Positions 23,801 through 35,800 of a DNA stretch of 64,000 bases are shown piece after piece. The DNA is from Hippophae tibetana (Eukaryota > Streptophyta > Magnoliopsida > Rosales > Elaeagnaceae), in the NCBI GenBank assembly GCA_037013495.1, contig CM072805.1, positions 20,362,669 through 20,426,668 of the forward strand, given 5' to 3'. A program made the translations under genes and the position numbers. The notes under the pieces were generated by a model that worked only from the letters and a program-made list of their open reading frames with translations, did no database searches and had not been told where the DNA came from. Each line of letters starts with the position of its first letter. The stretch's first letter is position 1.

Positions 23801-26800
23801 TGATCTTTGACCCATGAACAGATGAAGTAGAAATGACAACTTGAGGACCAGTTTACCTGGAATTCTTCATACGGATTCAAAAAGGGGTTGTGATAGTTCA
23901 AAGCAACAACAAAACCAATTGAAACCTGAAAGATCAGTTATGAAGAAACCCAATAATTAGAAAAACTACATTAGGATCCTCTTCTCAGAATGCATGCAAG
24001 TGTTATTTGCCTTCAAATTTCTTTAATTTTTCTTTTTTATTTGTTTGTTTGTTTGTCTGTCTGTTTGGGGCCAGGGAGGCAATGATGGATTTGAAAGCTT
24101 AAAAAATAGTGTAGTATATTGAGCAGCCACAAGAGCAAGGATTTAACAATTTCTGAGATGTTCATTTCAAGAAACTGTCTTTATCTAACAATAGATTTAT
24201 TTTTGTAAACTTCACACATACTCTTTTGTCTTCTCTCAGATTTTATTCATGTTTAGTCCTTGTTTTCCTATGTCTTGATAATTAGAGCTACAAAATAATG
24301 ACAAAAACAATGTTGATTCTATTATGTTGGTATATCAGTTCTCCTATACCTTGAGAATGGACCAAAATTAGTTTGATAATTTTTTCATTTTGTTGTGCTC
24401 TCCTTTACATGTGGACTTTATGGAACTACAAGGACTGAAACTAAAGAAATCTTTATTAAATTTGAAATTTACTATATTCGGAACTTTACATGTGGACTTT
24501 ATGGAACTACAAGGACTGAAACTAAAGAAATCTTTATTAAATTTGAAATTTACTATATTCGGAAATAAGGTTTAAAAGGGGAAAAAAAGAAAAGAAAAGG
24601 AGAAATAGCAGTAAGGAAGGTGATTAAGGTGTGCTATTTCAATTGGGGACCTAATCCTGTCCTTCGCTCTTTTTTTTCTTTCCCTTTTCCATTGAAATCT
24701 CATTTTAGACTCATCATTATCTATAATACCAGTCTGGTCTTGCATGTTTTGATTACATTGAAATAGGACCATAGCATTCTACAAGACTACAATGCCCCTC
24801 TAGAGACTGGAGCATAAAAAATCTTATAAGACCATAGGTAAAATACCCGCTTTGAAGGATGGCGTCTTGCTGAGAAATAAAGGATGTCAATATAAAGTAC
24901 ACTTATAGAGCAAGAAGTACACAATATATAAAGGACAAAAACCACCATTACCTGTCTATCTTTCATATGGTACAGAAATGATCCTCCGTACGTCTTTTGA
25001 TCTAAGGGCCAACCCATTGTATGAAGCACATCGCCGGGTTTATGCTTTCCCTCATCAATTTCCCAAACCTGACAAAAGAAAGAACTCTAAATTATACTGG
25101 GTCAAGGCTTCACAAAACTTTTAGTAAACTAAGTGAAGTGATGTTCTAGATTTTTTTTTCCCATAGAGAAAGCGGATAGTTATTTGTGAAGTGAGACTTA
25201 AACAAACGTGCGTGACATACCAATTAAAAATAAGAGTCATCCATCCTAAAATGACTTTAATTCTAACATTTCAACAATTCTTTACAAAGCTGCTGGACAG
25301 TTCTTGACAGAAGAGAGAACTATAAATAAAAAGGAAAAAACTGCTAACAATGTATATTTGGAACACATTGAAAGTTAACAATTGCAATCTCAATCTTCAA
25401 CTAACATGAGCACAAACTAAACAGTTGATGGAAGATGATTTACCCTATGGTTAAAGGAGTACATTTGGACACTATGTAATTATTCCAGAAGTGAGTATAC
25501 AAACACAATATGCTAGAGTTTCCCAAGAAGCAAGATCTAATAGACATTGATAGTATGTCACCTCTTTAATGCCCAAAGCATAAGTTTGATGTTGAGCATG
25601 CCCCTTATCTCTTAAGTTGTACTTTTTCATTATTAGCTGTTACATAGAATATCTCACATTACACCAAAAGGTTGGTTGTGAAGAGGAAAAAAGGATGCTT
25701 GAATCATAAGCAGCAGATGCAGCAATAAGTATTTTTCTGCAAACCTCTGATAACGATCCTCGACAACCCTCAGCTAGAAGAGTTATCCTCCCTGCAAGGA
25801 TATAGAACTTTTATCAGCTTTTGGAAGGAAATTTAGTCAAAGTATGGAGCCTCCTTGCTAAGCAATTCTCAAACTCTCATAGAGGGCATAACCTAGTCAA
25901 GAGTAGTCTTCAATCTGTATATATACATTTGATTAAGCAACTCTAAGCACATCTTATATGCATTGTACAAATGCAGACTTATATGCACCAATGAAACAGA
26001 GTAAACGCTCAAAGTAGTTTCCTAGGTTAGGTCTAACGGGCGTTTAGTCTCTTAAATATGAAAAGGATTCTTTGGTCGTTTCAATTTAAACAAATGTGCT
26101 CTGGAAGGATATTTTGCAAAGTAGGAGTCTAGTGGACACCCAAAATTACCAAAATATCCCTACTTTTGTGCCTATTACCCCCCCCCCCAGATTTCGTGTT
26201 GTTTAGTGCCTTAGATTAAAACTTGAGTCTTCTAGTCCTTTTAGTTTTGAATAAGGGTGAAAATTCGTACGAATTATGCGTGTTTGTATCGTGTTTATTC
26301 GTGTAGTGTGCACTCATGTTTTTTAGCCCAAACTCACATATTTTTAGTGGACTAAACTACAAAAATGGTCATAATTTTTTCACATTCTACATTTTGGTCT
26401 CTTTTTTCTTATGATTTAGTCCCTTTATTTATTAATTTTCATATTTTGGCCCCTTATTTTTTTCTTTACAATTTAGTTCCTTTATTTTTTTAATTTTTAC
26501 ACTTTGATCCTAAATTTTTTTTATTCTTTTGAAAATATAATTTCAAGTTGGTCTCAAATTTTGAACTAACTAAATGTATGAGAATTAAAAATTAAAGGGA
26601 CTAAATTATAAGAAGATGAAAAAGTACATGGATCAAAGTATTAAAATTAAAAAAATTGAGACCAAATCAAAAGAAAAATTATAAGAGGACTAAATTGTAA
26701 AATGAGAAAAAAATTTAGGGACCATTTGTGTAATCCATTCTTTTTAATATTATATAAAATTAAATTATTTTTAACTAGTTTATTTATTTACAATGGTAAG

Positions 26801-29800
26801 AAAATTCAACAATTTTACAAGTACAAAAAATTAATAATTAATTCTAGCTAAAAATAATCCGGGTTGGGTCACGTTCGTAATATGTTTGTAGCCCAAAAAG
26901 ATACTCATTATTGCCCAAGTTCTTGAATAATACCTTAAAAGTACCCAAATTCGCAAAAAATTATCCATTTGATCAAAAATGATTTAGGTGCATTAAAAAT
27001 GAAGGGAGATTTAGTCCTTTAAATTTATTATGTTCTATCCTCTTTCTCTCTCTCTCTCTCACCTCTCTCTATTTACTTTGATTTATCCTTTTCTCATATG
27101 CACATGACAGAATCAATGTCCAATTTTTTTCCTCCCCTATGCAGAGGTTGGCATTTGCCAACCTTCTACTGGAATCGTCCATCAACAAACTTTGATGTAT
27201 TGTTTGGATCAATCGTATGTTTGGGAAGATTGTGATTTTTGAGAGAGAGGAGATTTATGTGTGAGAGATAGGTTGTGATAGAGATGAGAGAGATCATAAG
27301 GTTTTCTTTTTCTTTTCTCTTTTCTAGTTTTTCCATGTTGATTGCCACTTTTACCCCTAATAAAGCTTAAGTTATAATCATAACTAGGGGATAACCTCAC
27401 TCACTGTAGTGATATTTTTCTCAAATATATTTAAGAAACTAAAGAGTCCCTTAGACTTAACCTAGGAACCTATTCAGTTCTTCACCCTTAAACAAATCCA
27501 AAAGATGAGGAGCTTTTTAAGGGAAAAATACTTGAATGCCACTCCAGGTTTGGAAAAATAACATACTACCACGATAATTTTGAAAAACAAAATATTGCAA
27601 CTCTCTGCTATTTATATCCTCTCCAATAATCAATTTGTTTGTATGAAGTTATTGCAACCACCTCCTTTGAAAGAGTTACTTAAACAGATGTTATTGTTAT
27701 TTTCAAACTTATAGGGGTATTTACTAATTACTATTAAATCAAACGTGGAGAGTGGTATTTGTACTTCATCATTTTATTATTTAATCTATAATATAGATAT
27801 AAATGTCATCCAAATTAGGCAACAACAAAAATTTGACATAAATCATTGACCTAGCAAGTGGGAAAAGAACTGAGTGACTGCTCGTTATCTGGCCACAGAA
27901 CAAGAAATTAAAGGCATATTTTATAGCTAATTATGGTAAAATGTGGTGACAGTTCAGAGCTCAGGATGACCCGGGGGGGGGGGGGGGGGGGAAAGTAAGT
28001 CAGCATGTGGATACTCTTAATGCACACACAAGAAAATATTTCTGCATATATGCATTTGGTGGAGGAGAAGGAGGAGGAAGAGGAAGGGGGAGCAGATGGG
28101 GAAAGAGCTTGCCTTTCAATTCTACACCACGCTGGAAATTTTCCTTTCTGGAACCATCTTTAGCAATTCCCATATCGTTAGTTGCAATCCCAATAACAGT
28201 GTCATTTGCGTCATACAATACCTGACCAATTACATAAGATGTAAAAAGAGTGCAACTTTTCTTTTTCCTAATAAATCGAATGAGAACTAATTTGAGTATT
28301 GAGTACCTCACTAGCTGCAAAACCTGGGAATATTTCTACTCCCAATTCTTCAGCCTTGGTGCCCATCCAACGTACTAACTGGCTCAAACTAAATTACAGG
28401 TTCACTTAGAAACAATTTAATTAAATTGTTTAGTAAATGAGAACAGGTATTAAGGAGCGCAAACCAATTAGAAAAACATGAGAACAAGTATTTAAATAAT
28501 AAGGAGAATAAAATCTAAAAACAATCTCAAAGTGGTAGGGTGATTAAGAAAAATACCACATGGTGGAAACAACCAGACTTTTTCCAGTAAATATTTCATA
28601 TATGAAAAAAAAACCTCATGTAAACCCAATTTCATATATGAAATGTTATGGGTGAGGGGGATGGGAGGTCCATAGCTTTTACAAAATGAGCGCTTTAGTT
28701 TCATTACTTCTTTCAAGTGGAGTGCTTTAGTCATATAACTTTAAAAAAAATGAGCACTTTAGTCCTAAAAGCTCAAAACTACAAGCTTTAAGTGCATCAT
28801 TTTTAGGATTAAAGTGCACCCTTTTAGGACTAAAGTACAGCTTTTTTTAAAGTTATAGGACTAAAGTGTTTCAATTGAAAACTGTGGAACTAATATGATC
28901 CTTTGCCTAAATCTACAGGATCATTCGCGACCAAAGGGTTAAAATGTACAATAAAACAAATTGTTAGATTTTCTGAACTAGTGAGGCACTGACACCTCAT
29001 CAATGCAGGCACTGACACCTCATCATTGCAGATTTCTACTGATCAGTAGAAGTGTGACTAAGTTATACTAACACCAACATGGATAAGTAGTTGGATATCA
29101 AAAGAGTATCCAAGGGACATAGACTAATGATACTGGTAATAGGGCCTATACTATTAACTGATTTAAAATTTAAATTTCACACGGCATAAAGCAATAAAGA
29201 CTTGAGAAAAGGGTAGAAAATTATAATAAACAAGCAATCGAATAATTAAACAAGGATAGAGAACACTGGTATTTTTCAAACCAATTTCTGTGAGTACCTT
29301 ATAACATAGTTTCCTTCATTATTAAAAGGGGATGGCAATGAAAATGCATGATCCCTTGTAAGAAACCAAAACTTGTCAGAAGATACAGGCACAGTGATCG
29401 GTGACTGCAAGAAAATTTGCAAAAATTAAAATGAAGTAGAAGAACATAGGAAGTATTAAATTGCCGAGGTTATCACAGTCAATAATATAATTCCCATGCT
29501 TATAAGCCGTGTCGGCATTGACACCTTCAATTTATAACATATTCCATGGTCATTGTTTTCCTAAGAAACAAGGCATGAAGGAAAAGAATGAAAATGAGAT
29601 ATGTTCCAACTTTATTCTATGACTGCACTGAAAAGAAACTATGAATACTTCCCTCCATATCCAGTTATAAAATATGAGATTCCATTAATGTAGCTTCTTC
29701 ATACTGTAAGTTCTTACAGTAATTTAAAACATCAAACTATATAGGAGTAAGAGAAAGACCAACTTTGTTTTGATTATCATATCCTATATCTTTAGACCAC

Positions 29801-32800
29801 AGTTGAGGTGCAGAGCCATCTCTCTAGATACAAAATGAATACTGGCAATGCATTGCATCATTTAACCTTCCTATTTTGTACCGCATGAGTCTAATTTACA
29901 CAACTTAAGTAAATATGCTTCACCTTAGATAGTAAACTTTTACAATGCATAATCAAGACTAGTAATAGAAACAGAAACCAAGTGATGATGATAGAAAAGA
30001 CAAGCACCTCTTCCTCTTTCCATTGTGGTAGAAGTTCATTTAATGCTCGGGGTTCTAAAACATTTCCGGAAAGTATATGTGCACCTATTAATACCACAAA
30101 AGCAACAAGGAAAAACTGAAGAATGTAATAAGCTAAGATTTCCAAGTTCTAGGATGTGGAAAGTAATAGGGATAGAAGCAGTAAAACCATACACTAAAGA
30201 ACATCAAAGAAACAAGGAAACTTCCATTTTGTAAAACCTATAATCAAACATGATTGACAGACAAGAAATATTATTATAACTTTCAAAATAATATAAAGCT
30301 ACGATGAGTTCAAAGTCATGGACCTTGCCATCTAGCATCTTTCCTCTCTGAAATTCCCTCAACTTTGCAGGAAATAGATGACTTAGTTTAATGTTGCTAT
30401 TGTGACTTCAAATAAAAATACACAAGTTTGTTTTATAAGAACTATTTGTCAAATTGGTCTGACTGCCCTTTCCATAGGGTTTGCTATCATTATATAAAAG
30501 AGATTTACATATTGATTGCCTGATTTCCAGCGCCTAAATGCTATACAAGGTAAGTATTTTCAACGTTATTTACAGCCTAATTATCTACTATATACCATCT
30601 AGACATATAGGAAAACATCCCTAAAATAGTACAAATCAAATCCCGTAACATCCCCCCTCAAATTGATACTGGTAGATCAAGAAGCATCAATTTTTCAACT
30701 AAGAATTGATGTCGGTGCCGAGAAAGAGCTTTAGTGAAGATGTCTACAGTTTGATGTTCGGTGGAAATGTGAGGAAGTGTAATCATATGTCTGTCAAAGG
30801 ATTCACGTATGGAATGACAGTCGACTTCGATATGTTTTGTACGCTCATGGAAGACAAGATTAGCAGCGATCTGAATGGCACTGGAAGAGGAGTGGAATGA
30901 AGTTGAGGAAAACCAAGTTCCCCCAATAACCCACGAAGTCATGTGATCTCAGAGCAGGTAGAAGACATAACACGATATTCAGACTTTGTGGAAGACTTGG
31001 AAACTCTGTCTTGCTTCTTACTCTTCCAAGAAATGAGTGCATTGCCTAAAAACATGCACCAGCCAGTAACAGAGCGACGAGTATCTACACATCCGGCCCA
31101 ATCAACGTCACTATACCCTGCCAACTGTAAGGAAGATTCCTTAGGAAAGAACAACCCGCGTGAAGAGGTGCCCTTCAGATATCGGATAATGCGGTGGACA
31201 GCGGCAAGGTGAAGGTGTTGAGGGGCCTGTATAAATTGACTGACCTGCTGCACAGCAAAAGAAATGTCAGGACAAGTAATCGTCAAGTAGTTCAAACTCC
31301 CAACGAGTAGCTGATACAAAGATGGATCTGATAGAAGCTCTCCTTCCTCCTGACTTAAGATTTACCTCCAAGGGAGTAAGAACAGAATTACCCAATTGGA
31401 GACCAGCTAATGAAATTACTTCCTCTGTGTATTTGTGTTGATGTAACAATGTACCAGTCGGAGTAATCTGGACCTCGAGGCCAAGAAAGTACTGCAAGGG
31501 ACCAAGATCTTTCATGTGAAAAGAGGCCTTGAGATGCTATTGTAATTGCTTAAGTAACTCAGTATCAGAGCTAGTAATCACAATATCGTCAACATATACT
31601 AGAAGCAATACAATTCCTGCAGAAGTCTTGCGAAGAAACAGAGAGGAATCAAACTGACTCTAAGTAAAGTGAAAAGCAAGCAAAGTAGAACGAAATTTAT
31701 CAAACCATGCATGCGGAGCCTGTTTCAAACCATATAAAGATCGGCGTAACCGACAAACCTCTGAGGAAGGTGTAGTAAACATGCCAGGAGGTGGAGACAT
31801 ATAAATTTCTTCCTTCAAATCTCCATGTAGAAAAGCATTCTTCACGTCCATCTACTAGAGAGACCACCCCTGTGATGCAGCAAGTGCCAAGATAGTCCGT
31901 ATAGTAATCATTTTAGCAACAGGTGCAAATGTCTCTTCATAATCAATACCATACTCCTGTTGGTTCCCAAGGGCCACGAGACGGGCCTTATATCGATCCA
32001 GTGAGCCATCAGACCAAAACTTGACTGAGTATACCCATTTACAAGCAATAGGTTTGACACTAGAGGGACAAGTCACAAGATCCCAAATGTGATTGTCTTG
32101 AAGAACTTGGATTTCTTCTTGCATGGCCTGCTGCCAACATGCTTGGGTGGCTGCCTGAGTATAAGAGTGAGGAACAGAAACAGTATCGAGAGTGGCAGTA
32201 AGCGAGGTATGAGAAAAACCATACCTATTTGGTGGATGTGTAACTCGGGTGGAGCGTCGAGGTATCGGAAGCGTAGAATCAGATGACGGATCAGTGTCTA
32301 GAAGAGGCGCTGAAGAAGGACGTCTATGGTACACCATACATGGTTTAAATCGCTCAATAGAAGAAGGCACATCATCAAAAACGGGTAGAAGAGTAATAGG
32401 AGGATCAGAAATAACCTGAGACTGAAAGAAATATTGATTTTCAAAGAAAATCACATTCCGAGAGATCCGAAATTTGTTTGCATGAGCATCATAACAAACA
32501 AATCTTTTCTGAGTAGGGCTATATCCCATAAAAGCACATGTGACAGATTGGGCAGCAAGCTTGTGACGATCAATAGGCGACAGATGAACAAACAAACACA
32601 CCCAAAAGATATGAAAGGATTGATACTCAGGAGATATGCCAAATAATCGAAGATAGGGAGAATCATAATTTAGAGTGGCAGTAGGCAAACGATTGATCAA
32701 ATAAATAGCAGTAGATAAAGCTTCTTCCCAAAACTTGAAGGTACAGAAAAATCAATCAGCAAAGTACGAACAACATCTAAGAGATGACGATTCTTACGCT

Positions 32801-35800
32801 CAGCGACTCCATTTTGTAGAGGGGTATAAGGACAAGAACGTTGAGAAATGATCCCTTTTTGTTGAAGATAAGTCTGAAAGGAATGAGACATGTATTCCCC
32901 CCTGAGTCGGAGCGTAAGGTTTTGATACAAGTACTGAACTGTGTCTCGACAAGCGCAACAATTTTTTGAAAAACAGAGAACACGTCAACTTTAGAACGGA
33001 GAAAATAGATCCAAGTAAATCGACTGTAATCATCGATAAACGTCACAAAATAACGATACTGCCCATGAGAAATAATAGGACTGACACCCCAAACATCAGT
33101 ATGCACAATCTCAAAGCAAGTAGAAGCACGACTACCATGCGTAGGAAAAGGTAATGTTTTACTTTTACCAAGACGACAAGTAGCACAATTAAAAGATACA
33201 GGAGAAGAAGAAAAAAATTCTTTATTGCCCAAAAAACCATGTTTCAAAAGATGAGTCAAGACAACAGAATTGGGATGACCCAATTTCTTATGCCATACTT
33301 CATTATTATTGGCGGTAGCCGTACAAGCAAAAGAAATAACATTAGGAATAGAAAACTGTAAAGGAAATAGACGTCCCACTTTAGGCTCCTTCGCGATCAC
33401 CGTCCCCGACACCTGATCCTGCACAAGACAACCACCACGAGAGAAATGAACATCACAGCTATTATCTACCAATTGTCCAACAGAAATCAAATTGGTAGAT
33501 AATCCAGGAAAGACAAAAACATTTCGAAATGAAGAACCCAAAGCACCAACAGCAGTAATAGGAAGTGTACTGCCATCAACAATCTGAATAGTTTGCGTGC
33601 CTCCATACTTACGAACACCATGGAGACCCGTCGTACTACCAGTCATATGATTAGAGGTACCGAAATCAACAATCCAAGAAGAAGTGGAGGTAGGAGTTGT
33701 ACCTTGTCGGCCTAAAGCCGTAAAAGCAAACACAATCATCTGTTGAACCATGGCAGGTGTGAGAATAGATGAATCAGAGCTTACAGTGGGAGGCATCGAA
33801 GAAGACAATGACTGAACAGCAGCTTGAAAAGCTTGACATTGGCGATTCTGAGGCCGCACGCGACAGTCTTTTATGAAATGGCCCTCTTTCTTACAGTAGT
33901 TACAAACTTTCTTCGACCAGTTGCGAGCAATGTGACCTATCTCCTTGCAATTGAAACACTGTAACTTGTTCCTCCCTTTTCCTTGTGCTACATAGGCTAC
34001 ATTCACAGCCTCAGAAAAGACTTTCTCAGAAGTCATACCCATCTGAGTGGATAATCGTTGTTCCTCACGCAATAAATCTCCTAAATAGATATCCAAGGAA
34101 GGAACCGAATTACGGTTCAATAAACCGGCTCGAACATATTCAAATTCAGGGCGAAGCTTCAACAAAAATTGATCGCGTTGACTCTCAGCATGAACCGCTT
34201 GAAGAGTCGCGAGGGCCGCGGTGGGAACCTTAGCATGAACAATAGCAGAATACTCACTCCAAATATTAATAAAACCAGAATAAAACTGCTCAATAGTCAA
34301 ATTACCATGAGTGTAATTGCTAATTTCCAACTCCAATTGGAATTTCCGAGCACTGTGGTCTTGATGATAAATACGTTGCAGATAGGCCCACATAGCTTGA
34401 GCCGTAGTGAAACACCGAAGATTGGTGACAAGATGGGGCTCAATCGTTCCCAATAACCAAGAGATCACCTTAGCATCCTTAACCTCCCATTGGGAAAATT
34501 CCTTTTCATCAGTGGGAACTCGAATAGAACTATCAAGAAAATTTTAAATTGAAATTCCCACGTTGAAAAATTCTTTCCAATAAAACGAATAATATTATTT
34601 TCCGTAGACATGATGAAAGTTATGTATAAAAAAAATCAGCCCAATAAGTAAAAAAATAACAACAAGCCCAATAAACACAATAAGAGGGCCCACTGGTACA
34701 AGTTAATTCAGCTCAATTAAAAAAATAAGAGAATCGCAAACACAATAAGAGGGCCCGAAATTGATACATGCCCAGCTAGCACGTCGGCAACAAGAGAACG
34801 GCAAACACAGAGTGCCGAGTTCACACGGAGAGAATGCCCAGATTGTTGATCACCTTGCAACCACCACAGAATCTCCCGTCTACCACAAAGAGAGTCGACG
34901 TGCCCACAGCAACCCAGCCACCACAATAGAAGTACCGAAGGAGAAGATCGAACACCACTCAACCACCACAGAAAACACTGAATGCCACCACAGAGAAGAT
35001 CGACGGCCACAGAGGAAGCCGATGGACACCTTTCGACCCAGAACAGTACATCGACAGCCACAAAAAAAAGAACCCACGAAATCGGTGACCATAGAAAGTC
35101 CCGACACACCAAGAGCAAGAAAAAAAAATTCTTCCTATCACACGAGTGATTAAAACCACAGAAATGAATAGCAGAGTAGGGGCTCTTATACCATGTCAAA
35201 TTGGTCTGAATGCCCTTTCCATAGGGTTTGCTTTCATTATATAGAAGAGATTTACATATTGATTGCCTGATTTTCAGCGCCTAAATGCTATACAAGGTAA
35301 GTATTTCCAACGTTATTTACAGCCTAATTATCTGCTATATATCATCTAGACATATAGTAAAACATCCCTAAAATAGTACAAATCAAATCACGTAACACTA
35401 TTTATCCTCACTCCTACTTCTATTAAATGAAATGCATCGATTTATACTTTTGTCACCTTTTTGTCATAGCACCGAATCAACGTTATCAAAAATAAAAGTT
35501 AATTTCATAATTCTTATCTCCTTTAAATTCCTTTTTGAAATCAGCCAATCATCAACATTGTCCTTTCATAAACTTTCAAGCACATATAAACTTAGATAAT
35601 GCAACCAGTTTGAGTTGGTAGCATTCTGGACCATGCGTTCCCACCTAAAGGCATATCCTTGTCTTCATGATCACCCCTTATCACTTCAAATCATCTTAAC
35701 AAATTAGCAAACATAAATTTGATACAAAAGCAACAAAAAGATTCACAACAGGCCCTTTATCAAATGACCAACATAATAAGAAAACAATTGAAATTTGAAA

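Larger units (their letters stand above)
30447..35397 (-). mobile_element. Ty1/copia retrotransposon, copia-3, inserted in ETF-QO intron 1
   Basis: Two 204-bp LTRs (30447-30650 and 35194-35397) with TG...CA ends are flanked by the perfect target duplication CTATT (30442-30446 and 35398-35402). A primer site of tRNA-Met type lies at about 35181-35193 (reverse complement TGGTATAAGAGCC), and a polypurine tract (GAGGGGGGA) abuts the left LTR at 30651. By my reading the LTRs differ at 9 of 204 positions. It is transcribed in the same direction as its host gene. It is a different copia family from copia-1 and copia-2, with much shorter LTRs. Confidence 0.96.

Noticed and set aside
24390..24575. 61-codon plus-strand open frame
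   Set aside because: Created by the perfect 81-bp tandem duplication in an ETF-QO intron.
34717..35199. 160-codon minus-strand open frame and a 130-codon plus-strand one at 34761-35153
   Set aside because: Both lie in the untranslated leader of copia-3. Their products are low-complexity Cys/Val/Trp- or Arg/Thr-rich with no family features.
35596..35670. tRNA-like phrase (gtttgagttggtagcattct)
   Set aside because: Resembles an A box, but no B box or cloverleaf can be built from what follows.
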